Below, piece after piece: positions 23,198-29,925 of a DNA stretch of 29,925 nt. Within the stretch, counting starts at the first letter, position 1. The number at the start of each line of letters is the position of its first letter. The notes beneath the pieces are model-generated. The model had not been told where the DNA came from. It saw only the letters and a list, made by a program, of their open reading frames with translations, and did no database searches. The translations under genes were made by a program, and so were the position numbers. The DNA is from JAUVIB01 sp964424545 (lineage in GTDB: Bacteria; Calditrichota; Calditrichia; Calditrichales; Calditrichaceae), in NCBI GenBank assembly GCA_964424545.1, contig CAYRJN010000024.1, forward strand, positions 1-29,925, read 5' to 3'.

Positions 23198-23884
23198 TCA
23201 AGCAAAAGTGGGCGTCGTAACGGCGGCAAGAAAAACATTTTTCGCCCCGTTTTGCAGAACGCATTGCGCGCAGGCTTTTAACGTACTGCCCGTTGTTATT
23301 ACGTCATCCACAATTAACAGCGTTTTATCCTGAATATTTTGTTTACAAACGAACGCATCGCCTACGTTTTGCATGCGTTCGTTTTTGTTTAATGTGGTTT
23401 GCGATACGGTATATTTTTTACGATATAAAACATCAAAATTATAATTCACATTAATTCTTTTAGAAAGCTCCTCTGCGATCAACTCACTCTGATTATATCC
23501 CCGTTCATGTTTCTTTTTCACATGAAGAGGTACCGGAACAATTAAATCAATCATTTCATTTTTTTTGACTTGCGAGGCGATAGCCGAGGCAAAAACGGCG
23601 GACAATTTCGTAAATCGTTGATATTTAAAAAGATGCATTAACTCTTTCAGCTGGTCGGAATATTCGTAACCGATGTAAATATCGGAAATTCGAGCATCCT
23701 TAATTTCCATAAGAAGGTTGGAGATCAACGACGGAGAAGCGGATGGCAGCGACTCTAAACAAGAAACGCAGATCATATTCTCGTTCTCAGCTATCGGCTC
23801 CCCGCATAAAAGGCACGCGCGTGGAGTAATAATATTTATTAACGGTTCGGCAAAAAATGAGTATATTTTTAATAATACAGACAT
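23198..23884 (-). CDS. comF: ComF-family phosphoribosyltransferase
   Basis: A 228-residue ComF/GntX protein. Seen: an N-terminal zinc-finger-like four-cysteine set (Cys24, Cys27, Cys39, Cys42), the family segment LFKYQRF, KKHERGYNQSELIAEEL (125-140), and the PRPP-binding loop LIVDDVITTGST (190-201). In naturally transformable bacteria ComF helps bring single-stranded DNA into the cytosol together with ComFA; in others it is of unclear use. It stands alone on the minus strand. The start ATG at 23884 was chosen because the zinc cysteines follow at the usual distance. Confidence 0.92.
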   Translation of the reverse strand: MSVLLKIYSFFAEPLINIITPRACLLCGEPIAENENMICVSCLESLPSASPSLISNLLMEIKDARISDIYIGYEYSDQLKELMHLFKYQRFTKLSAVFASAIASQVKKNEMIDLIVPVPLHVKKKHERGYNQSELIAEELSKRINVNYNFDVLYRKKYTVSQTTLNKNERMQNVGDAFVCKQNIQDKTLLIVDDVITTGSTLKACAQCVLQNGAKNVFLAAVTTPTFA

Positions 23885-24561
23885 TTTCTTGTTCCCCGGC
23901 TACTTGATAAAAAATGCAGAATATTAAATTCCATGACGTTAATTTAGGTTAGCTTTTTCAAAAAGTAAAACATAATTTAAAACCAATTTAAAGACTTCCT
24001 TTTTTCGGAAAAAGAATTATTTGTTTTATGCGGGAATATTTTTGTATTTTCATTATCGATACTACATTACATTAGAATCTATATAACGCTGACGTTTAGC
24101 GATGAATGTTTAATGAGGATAATTTTAAGGAATTGTCCTTTATTGTGTTATCTTTCTCTTGTAATAAAATCGAAGAGTGCGCGCAGTACACGATAATACT
24201 TTTATAAGCGCGGGCAGAGATATCCATACTTATCGCAGCGTCGCTATGTCGTAAGGTATGGTTCAATTTTATTCCGATAAGCGCTTACGCGGATAAACGG
24301 CCAGCAGTGGGGAATTATAATGCCAATTCCGCGATTCTTAACTTTTCATATCTTCATCTAAACGATGTAAATGAGGCGGAATATAGAGATGTTTTGTAAG
24401 TGCCGCTTACCGATCGCGAATGAAGTTTTTAAGGGTGGGAAAACGATTGCGCCGACCTTTTAGTGTCGTGCAAAATTTAAACCGTGGGAACAGAATGTAA
24501 ATTCTTTCAATTTTGAAATTGATATACTATAAAATTTTAACTTACAACACAGGGAGTACTT
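23885..24561. other. 677-base intergenic region, possible gene remnant
   Basis: The longest gene-free stretch. No complete ORF, RNA gene or strong terminator seen. In the plus strand a start-less frame is open from 24208 to about 24420 (70 codons) and contains protein-like sequence (AILNFSYLHLNDVNEAEYRD); around 24211-24300 another frame also reads well. This could be an eroded coding sequence or chance. Near the permease start, TTTCAA-TT-TTGAAA (24505-24518) is a small inverted repeat. Confidence 0.45.
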
Positions 24562-25791
24562 ATGGAAAGACCTGACGCAAAAGGTAATAATCTGAGGTTC
24601 GCTTTCGGATTAATGACGTCCCTCTTTTTTATGTGGGGCGCCATTGTATCGCTCAATGATATTTTGATTCCGCATTTTAAGGGTTTGTTCAATATGAATT
24701 ATACCCAAACAATGCTGATTCAATTTAGTTTTTTCGGCGCTTATTTTTTAATGTCCATACCGGCCAGCTTGGTGATTGGCAAAATAGGCTATAAAAACGG
24801 CATTGTTCTCGGCTTATCAATAGTGGGTATCGGCGCCCTGGGATTTATCCCGGCTTCTATGCTGGTTTCTTATCCTTTGTTTTTATTCTTTTTGTTTACT
24901 ATGGCAACGGGGAATGTATTTTTACAAGTGGTGGCCAACCCCTATGTTTCCATTCTCGGCCCGCCCGAAACGGCTTCGAGCCGTCTGAATTTTGCGCAAG
25001 GCGTTAATTCACTTGCCACAACCATTGCGCCATTAATGGGCGCCTATCTTATTCTCGGTAATTACAATACGCCCGCGGAAGAAGCCGCCGCCGTCCAAGG
25101 GCCTTATATCGGTTTAGCTCTCTTTGCTTTTCTGATAGCCGCTGTATTTGCTTTAATTAAATTGCCGTCCGTTACCAGTAAAGACAAAAAGAAAGTTACG
25201 GGTAATGTATTGAAATTTAGAAGAGTACGTCTTGGCGTAATTGCTTTAACGCTATATGTCGGTGCGGAAGTCACTATCGGAAGTTTTATTGTTCCGTTTC
25301 TGGAACAGCCTTATATAGCCGGATTCGCACAGCAGAAAGCGGCGACTTATATCCCTTATTATTGGGGCGGTTTGATGATCGGGCGATTTGTGGGCTCCGC
25401 TATTTTGCAAAAAATCAGCGCCGAAAAGGTGCTGTGGATTTCGGCCTTCGCCTCGTTTGCACTTGTAGCGGTAACCATATCAACAAGCGGATATATTTCC
25501 ATGTGGGCTATGTTAAGCGTGGGTTTATTTAATTCCATTATGTGGTCAAATATTTTTGCTTTGGCGATAGACGGTTTGGGCAAATATACCATTAAAGCGT
25601 CGGGTATTCTTGTAATGGCGCCCATAGGCGGGGCTATTTTTCCCATGTTGCAAGGTATGTTAGCCGACCTTAGTTTTGTCGGTTTGCACCTTTCCTATAT
25701 TGTTCCGTTAGTTTGTTATCTGTTTATATTCTATTATGCCGTCAGCGGGTATAAACATGTTGACAATGAAATAGAGCTCGTTGAAGCTTAA
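24562..25791 (+). CDS. FHS-family sugar MFS permease (FucP/GluP-like)
   Basis: A 409-residue inner-membrane proton/sugar symporter of the fucose-galactose-glucose:H+ (FHS) branch of the major facilitator superfamily, about 12 helices with a central cytosolic loop (SVTSKDKKKVTGN). Seen: FFMWGAIVSLNDILIPHFK in helix 1, FFGAYFLMSIPAS in helix 2, and ANPYVSILGPPETASSRLNF with the asparagine/proline and Arg-Leu-Asn features typical of FucP, GluP and relatives. The sugar cannot be read; its place just before the kduI group suggests a pectin- or uronate-derived sugar, but fucose, glucose or galactose are equally possible by family. AGGGAG lies 7 bases before ATG. A strong hairpin follows, so it is a separate transcript from the genes downstream. 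Confidence 0.92.
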   Translation: MERPDAKGNNLRFAFGLMTSLFFMWGAIVSLNDILIPHFKGLFNMNYTQTMLIQFSFFGAYFLMSIPASLVIGKIGYKNGIVLGLSIVGIGALGFIPASMLVSYPLFLFFLFTMATGNVFLQVVANPYVSILGPPETASSRLNFAQGVNSLATTIAPLMGAYLILGNYNTPAEEAAAVQGPYIGLALFAFLIAAVFALIKLPSVTSKDKKKVTGNVLKFRRVRLGVIALTLYVGAEVTIGSFIVPFLEQPYIAGFAQQKAATYIPYYWGGLMIGRFVGSAILQKISAEKVLWISAFASFALVAVTISTSGYISMWAMLSVGLFNSIMWSNIFALAIDGLGKYTIKASGILVMAPIGGAIFPMLQGMLADLSFVGLHLSYIVPLVCYLFIFYYAVSGYKHVDNEIELVEA

Positions 25792-25799
25792 AATAGGAT

Positions 25800-25840
25800 A
25801 ATAAGCCGCGGATTGATAAAAACCTTATCCGCGGTTTATT
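25800..25840 (+). terminator. terminator after the FHS permease
   Basis: A 14-bp stem: AATAAGCCGCGGAT (25800-25813) with ATCCGCGGTTTATT (25827-25840), one G-U pair, 13-base loop. The T tail is poor (ATTATAATTTTC), but stem strength is high and it may work from both sides. Confidence 0.8.
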
Positions 25841-26046
25841 ATTATAATTTTCTTTCCCTTAATACTCTATAATAACCTTTAGTAAACCGTATTATTTATA
25901 ATCGGATATCCTTCCCGTTGAAAATATTTTTTTTTATAGGATATTTTGTTATATTAAGCCCGTTTTTAATATCAATTTTCTGCAAATTCACAGCTTTTAA
26001 TTTTTCCAATCACTGAATTTTGATTATCTGAGAAGGTATTAATAAA

Positions 26047-26685
26047 ATTTACAAAGTTAAGAAAATTAACAATGAAATAGAAAATCTTACGGCAGAGGAA
26101 TGTTGGAAAGATGTCAAAGCCTTGAGTATCGAACGGTATTTGTGGATAGATAACGGGTATCGTCCTAAAGTTGAGGTTAGGGTTATCTATTCCGATTCTT
26201 ACTTATATGTATATTTCAAAGCTTATGAAAAAAAGATTAGGGTGAAACGAACAGCGTTCGGAAGCGATGTTTGGAAAGATAGTTGCGTTGAGATGTTTAT
26301 TAATCCCTTTCCGCAAAAATCTTCCGATTATATCAATTTTGAAATCAATCCTTATGGCGCGATGCGCATCGAAAAAGGGAAAGACGTAAATAATCGGCTG
26401 ATTTTTTCAGAAAAAGATGTGGCGGGATTAGAGGTTGTTCCCTATGTCAATACTCCAATCGATGGATATCACGGACAAGATTACTGGCCGATGTATTATA
26501 AGATTCCTTTACGTTTTTTTGAAGAAGTTTACGATGAAAAATTCGGGGCAGGAGAGGGGTCGGCCAATTTCTATAAGTGCGGCGATGAAACGGAATTTCC
26601 CCATTTCGGAGCGTGGAGTGAAATTCTCGGCCAAACGCCCGACTTTCATCAATCCCGGTTTTTCGGAAAGCTGATATTTGAGTAG
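26047..26685 (+). CDS. CBM9-like carbohydrate-binding protein, apparent ATT start
   Basis: A protein of about 212 residues resembling the carbohydrate-binding family 9-like domain: WKDVKALSIERYLW (first strand), VIYSDSYLYVYFKAYEKKIR, the VWKDSCVEMFINP core, YINFEINPYGAM, and a closing WPMYYKIPLRFF / RFFGKLIFE. No signal peptide, so it appears cytosolic or a stand-alone binding/hydrolase-associated module. No ATG, GTG or TTG lies before the first conserved strand: the earliest conventional start, TTG 26122, would remove the conserved Trp (TGG at 26104). The frame is open from 26032, and AGAAGG (26031-26036) lies 10 bases before ATT 26047, giving (M)YKVKKINNEIEN. So an ATT start is proposed; a point mutation or sequencing error in an ATG is the alternative. 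It opens the DUF4861-kduI group. Confidence 0.75.
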   Translation: MYKVKKINNEIENLTAEECWKDVKALSIERYLWIDNGYRPKVEVRVIYSDSYLYVYFKAYEKKIRVKRTAFGSDVWKDSCVEMFINPFPQKSSDYINFEINPYGAMRIEKGKDVNNRLIFSEKDVAGLEVVPYVNTPIDGYHGQDYWPMYYKIPLRFFEEVYDEKFGAGEGSANFYKCGDETEFPHFGAWSEILGQTPDFHQSRFFGKLIFE

Positions 26686-26737
26686 TCATTATTAGTGTAA
26701 TGAAATTTAATGAAAGCGAGGACTGTAAATAAAAATA

Positions 26738-26771
26738 GTTTGGGCATTTAAAGGCATAAATAAGCCCGAAC
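26738..26771. other. hairpin upstream of the DUF4861 gene
   Basis: GTTTGGGC (26738-26745) pairs with GCCCGAAC (26764-26771), 8 bp with one U-G, 18-base loop, no T tail. A leader structure or transcript-end stabiliser is possible. Confidence 0.3.
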
Positions 26772-26822
26772 GATGATGTATTCAAATAACAATATTAAAA
26801 TTTAACAATGAAGGTCTTTATT

Positions 26823-28082
26823 ATGAGAAAGTTAGCGGTTTTATCAACTCTTTTGTTTATTTTCGCTTCTTGTTCGACCGGGTCGAAAGACAATGATCCG
26901 TATCCCGAAAAAATTACGGTTAAGGTCGCTAATCCCTTAAATATTCAGCGCACTGATCAAGCGGTTGGAATTAAATTGGCGAAATTAAAGGAAAAATATA
27001 AGGATTTTAACGAAAACAACTGTATTGTTAGCGTGAATAATTCTGAAATACCATTTCAGATTATTGATCATGAGGGTGACGGAACAGCGGACGGTTTGCT
27101 CTTTTTGCTGAATATCAAGCCCAAAGAAGAAGTTACCGTCTTAATCCGATACAACAAAACGGGAATATCGACGCATAACTATGCCAAACGCACCCAAGCC
27201 GAAATCTCACAAAAATTCGGTGGGAAATGGAAAGATCATAAATATATGGGCGGTGAATTCAAAAATGTCGATTTTACGCGCGTACCGGATGAGCATACGG
27301 ATCATAGTTTTTTTTATCGCTACGAAGGTCCGGGGTGGGAATCTGATAAAGTCGGTTACCGTTTTTATCTGGACTGGCGAAATGCGATTGATATTTATGG
27401 TAAAAAAACCGATACGTTAGCGTTGCAAAATGTCGGTCAGGACGGTTACGAATCTTACCATAACATGAGCGATTGGGGAATGGATATTTTAAAAGTGGGC
27501 AATTCACTCGGAATGGGTTCCATTGCCATGTGGAAAAAAGGTAAAGTTCAAATGGTTTCCAACGTTGACAGCACAACCTGTAAAATTGCCGTAAACGGTC
27601 CTTTATGTTCGGCCGTTGTAACCAAATATTACGGTTGGCATGTGGGAAACGATAGATATGATTTGACGTCAAGGTTATCCATAAAAGCGGGCAGTCGTAT
27701 GACGCGGCATGATCTCGCGATTAATCCTCCGGCGGAAAATCTATGCACCGGTTTGGTGAAGGATGATAAAGCGGCGCCGATTATGCCCGATGAAAGTGAA
27801 AACCAGGGCGATTGGACTTATTTGGCACAATATGGAAAACAGAGTTTAAATAACGATAATCTCGGTATGGCGATACTTTACAAAAAATCCGAGCTCATAA
27901 AAATAACCGAAGATGAATTAAGCAGGGTGGTTATTTTAAAACCAAATAGCGGTAAATTGCGTTATTATTTTTTGGCGGCTTGGGAGTTGGAACCCGGCGG
28001 AATAACTAATGCGAAAGACTTTAAAAGCTATTTAAAACAACTGACGCAAAAAGTGAATAATCCCGTTAAAATAATTTTTTAA
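26823..28082 (+). CDS. DUF4861-domain lipoprotein
   Basis: A 419-residue lipoprotein (hydrophobic 4-14, lipobox FASC, Cys17) whose mature part matches my recollection of the DUF4861 family: KITVKVANPLNIQRTDQ, HEGDGTADGLLFLL, the YEGPGWESDKVGYRFYLDWR segment, YHNMSDWGMDILKVGNSLG, and WELEPGGITNAKDF near the end. Members are found beside kduI, kduD and polysaccharide lyases in pectin- or alginate-using bacteria; a periplasmic role in handling uronic-acid oligosaccharides is inferred from that company, and the reaction is unknown. ATG 26823 is chosen because AAGG sits 8 bases upstream; an ATG at 26808 would precede this ribosome site. It is followed after 14 bases by kduI, so both share a transcript. 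Confidence 0.85.
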   Translation: MRKLAVLSTLLFIFASCSTGSKDNDPYPEKITVKVANPLNIQRTDQAVGIKLAKLKEKYKDFNENNCIVSVNNSEIPFQIIDHEGDGTADGLLFLLNIKPKEEVTVLIRYNKTGISTHNYAKRTQAEISQKFGGKWKDHKYMGGEFKNVDFTRVPDEHTDHSFFYRYEGPGWESDKVGYRFYLDWRNAIDIYGKKTDTLALQNVGQDGYESYHNMSDWGMDILKVGNSLGMGSIAMWKKGKVQMVSNVDSTTCKIAVNGPLCSAVVTKYYGWHVGNDRYDLTSRLSIKAGSRMTRHDLAINPPAENLCTGLVKDDKAAPIMPDESENQGDWTYLAQYGKQSLNNDNLGMAILYKKSELIKITEDELSRVVILKPNSGKLRYYFLAAWELEPGGITNAKDFKSYLKQLTQKVNNPVKIIF

Positions 28083-28096
28083 GAAATGGAGTAAAA

Positions 28097-28936
28097 ATGA
28101 AAATAGATGTACGACATGCCGTAGACCCGATTCGCTATGAGCGGATGACAACCGATGAGCTTCGCGAGAGCTTTTTGATCGATAATCTGTTTGTGAAAAA
28201 CGAAATCCCGCTGACATATTCCCATGTGGATAGGGCGGTAATTGCGTCGGCTTTACCGGTTAAGGAAACGTTAAAATTGGAGAGTGATAAAAAAGAATTT
28301 GCCGCCGAGTATTTTTGCGAAAGAAGAGAAGTCGGCGTTATCAATATTGGAGGAGTCGGCAGCGTTACGGTTGACGGAACAAGCTATAATCTTGAAGATC
28401 TTGACGCCCTTTATATTGGCAGGGGCGCTAAAGAAATATTGTTCCAAAGCGATGATTCAAAAAAACCCGCCCGATATTATATCGTCAGTTATCCGGCGCA
28501 TACAAGCTATCCGACGAAATTGGCAAAATTTGCCGATGCTCAGCCGCTCAAATTGGGCAGTATGGAAGAATCGAACAAACGAACCATCTACAAATACATT
28601 CATCCCGAAGGCATAAAAAGCTGCCAATTGGTGATGGGATTTACAAAATTGGAGCCCGGCAGCGTTTGGAATACTATGCCTCCGCATACGCACATACGTC
28701 GATCCGAAGTATATATGTATTTTGATATCGACGAAAGCGACGTCGTTTTCCATTTGATGGGACAACCCGATCGCTTAAAAACTATCGTAATCCGCGATGG
28801 ACAAGCGGCCATATCTCCGGTTTGGTCGATTCATTCCGGCGCCGGCACGCGCGCTTATAGTTTTGTTTGGGCAATGGGCGGCGAGAATCAAGCTTTTGAC
28901 GATATGGACTTTATAGAAATTGCGGATTTGAAATAA
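28097..28936 (+). CDS. kduI: 4-deoxy-L-threo-5-hexosulose-uronate ketol-isomerase
   Basis: Cytosolic cupin-fold zinc isomerase that converts 5-keto-4-deoxyuronate, the product of unsaturated uronides released by pectate, heparin or alginate-like lyases, to 3-deoxy-D-glycero-2,5-hexodiulosonate, the KduD substrate. The 279-residue length is normal. Seen: the metal site in PPHTHIRRSEVYMYFD (His197, His199, Glu204) and His246 in SIHSGAGT, plus the terminal FVWAMGGENQAFDDMD signature. GGAG lies just upstream. No kduD, kdgK or eda is in the window; they may lie past its end. A sodium/solute symporter follows after 79 bases and could import the substrate. Confidence 0.97.
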   Translation: MKIDVRHAVDPIRYERMTTDELRESFLIDNLFVKNEIPLTYSHVDRAVIASALPVKETLKLESDKKEFAAEYFCERREVGVINIGGVGSVTVDGTSYNLEDLDALYIGRGAKEILFQSDDSKKPARYYIVSYPAHTSYPTKLAKFADAQPLKLGSMEESNKRTIYKYIHPEGIKSCQLVMGFTKLEPGSVWNTMPPHTHIRRSEVYMYFDIDESDVVFHLMGQPDRLKTIVIRDGQAAISPVWSIHSGAGTRAYSFVWAMGGENQAFDDMDFIEIADLK

Positions 28937-29015
28937 ACGAACAATTTGGTTGGGTTGTGTAATATAGGCGCAATAGAATCAGCAAACCGTTAAAAAATTA
29001 AACATAAGGAGTCGG

Positions 29016-29925
29016 AATGCAGTTTCAAACGCTGGATTGGATTGTAATTGCAGGATATTTTTTAATTTTGGCGGGAGTAACTTGGTGGGTTACCAAACAA
29101 GGGCAAAATTCGAGTACGGATTATTTTCTCGCGGGACGCCATCTCGGTTGGCTAATTGTCGGGGCATCCATTTTTGCTTCCAATATCGGTTCGGAGCATC
29201 TTGTGGGATTGGCCGGTTCCGGCGCAACGGATGGCGTAGCTATGGCGCATTTGGAGCTGCACGCTTGGTGTCTGTTGGTTCTCGGTTGGGTGATGGTGCC
29301 TTTTTATATGCGTTCTAAAGTGTTTACCATGCCGGAATTTCTCGAAAGACGCTTTTCTCCTGCAGCGCGTACTATTCTCTCCTTAATATCTCTTGTGGCT
29401 TATGTATTGACAAAAATAGCCGTGGGAATTTTTGCCGGCGGCATAGTATTCAGCGTATTGCTGCCGGAAATGAATCTATGGGGAATGAATAGCTTTTGGA
29501 TAGGTTCTATTTTGGTGATTGTTTTAACCGGTTTATATACTATTGTGGGCGGTATGCGGGCAGTGGCCTACACAGAGGCCATTCAGACCTTGGTTTTAAT
29601 TATAGGTTCCGTTTTAGTTACTTGGTTCGGTTTACAGGCTCTCGGCGGGTGGGGCGAACTGCGCCATATTCTCGGTTCCGAAATGTTTAATTTATGGAAA
29701 CCGATCGTACCCGAAGGTATGACAAGCACTTGGGCTCCGGTAATGGAGAGCGGAAAAATGGCTTGGTATTTTAATGGAAATTATCCATGGCCGGGAATGT
29801 TGTTTGCGGCGCCGATTATCGGTCTATGGTATTGGACAACCGATCAATATATTGTGCAAAGAGCATTGGCTGCGCCGGACGAACGCGAGGCGCGTCGCGG
29901 GACGATCTTTGCCGCTTTTTTAAAA
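29016..29925 (+). CDS. sodium/solute symporter (SLC5/SSS family), N-terminal part
   Basis: The first 303 residues of an inner-membrane sodium-coupled transporter; the window ends inside the gene. Seen: QTLDWIVIAGYFLILAGV (helix 1), DYFLAGRHLGWLIVGASIF, SNIGSEHLVGLAGSGA (the unwound first core helix of SGLT-type carriers), the FTMPEFLERRF segment, LTGLYTIVGGMRAVAYTEAIQ typical of the family, and LFAAPIIGLWYWTTDQYIVQ. About eight helices are visible. The GSEHLVGLAG form is that of sugar-type (SGLT) members rather than proline (PutP) or acetate carriers. Its place after kduI makes an unsaturated uronate or oligouronide a reasonable but unproven substrate. AAGGAG is 4 bases before ATG. Confidence 0.92.

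Overview
The window is a moderately AT-rich, gene-dense stretch of bacterial chromosome with short intergenic gaps, good Shine-Dalgarno sites at most starts, lipoproteins with ordinary lipoboxes and outer-membrane proteins, so a Gram-negative cell plan. The mix of genes (class II aldolase, FHS-family sugar permease, DUF4861 lipoprotein next to kduI, SLC5-type symporter, a metal-ligand-poor Nramp homologue) recalls the Bacteroidota/Ignavibacteria/Calditrichota (FCB) side of the tree. That placement is inference only. A run of exactly 100 N (15514-15613) shows that this is a draft scaffold.

Layout. (1) 1-4811, plus strand: the end of a class II fructose-bisphosphate aldolase and its terminator, then a three-gene run: a KamA-type radical SAM protein, a ROK sugar kinase, and a fusion of prephenate dehydratase, ACT domain and DAHP synthase. 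(2) 4863-8753, minus strand: a tight four-gene operon of 5'-deoxyadenosine deaminase, a TPR lipoprotein, an inosine/xanthosine triphosphatase and adenosine deaminase, i.e. purine nucleoside salvage and clean-up. (3) 8884-12630, plus strand: a divergent promoter drives gap, pgk, tpiA, secG and a tRNA-Leu(GAG), closed by a strong terminator. (4) 12631-16545: a looser, eroded stretch with a divergent Nramp homologue, a 48-codon ORF that looks like a gene fragment, a broken beta-helix gene, a PAP2 phosphatase, the assembly gap, and a secreted alpha/beta hydrolase with atypical arginine codons. (5) 16699-22136: an NrnA-type DHH phosphoesterase, an uncharacterised lipoprotein, then a secreted all-helical repeat protein followed by an outer-membrane beta-barrel that carries a one-base frameshift. 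(6) 22408-23884: OsmC-family protein, a free-standing HPt domain and a convergent ComF. (7) 24562-end: a uronate/pectin-type sugar cluster with an FHS permease, a CBM9-like protein (apparently starting at ATT), a DUF4861 lipoprotein, kduI and the start of a sodium/solute symporter.

How the parts fit. Aldolase, gap, pgk, tpiA and the ROK kinase cover much of glycolysis. The uronate cluster would feed 4-deoxy-5-keto-uronates into the Kdu route. The radical SAM enzyme would make 5'-deoxyadenosine, which the deaminase encoded about 7 kb away could recycle. No phage, CRISPR array, transposase or defence system was seen. The most unusual items are the PDT-ACT-DAHP synthase fusion, the helical-protein/beta-barrel pair, the lipoprotein embedded in a purine operon, and the Nramp homologue without the usual metal ligands.
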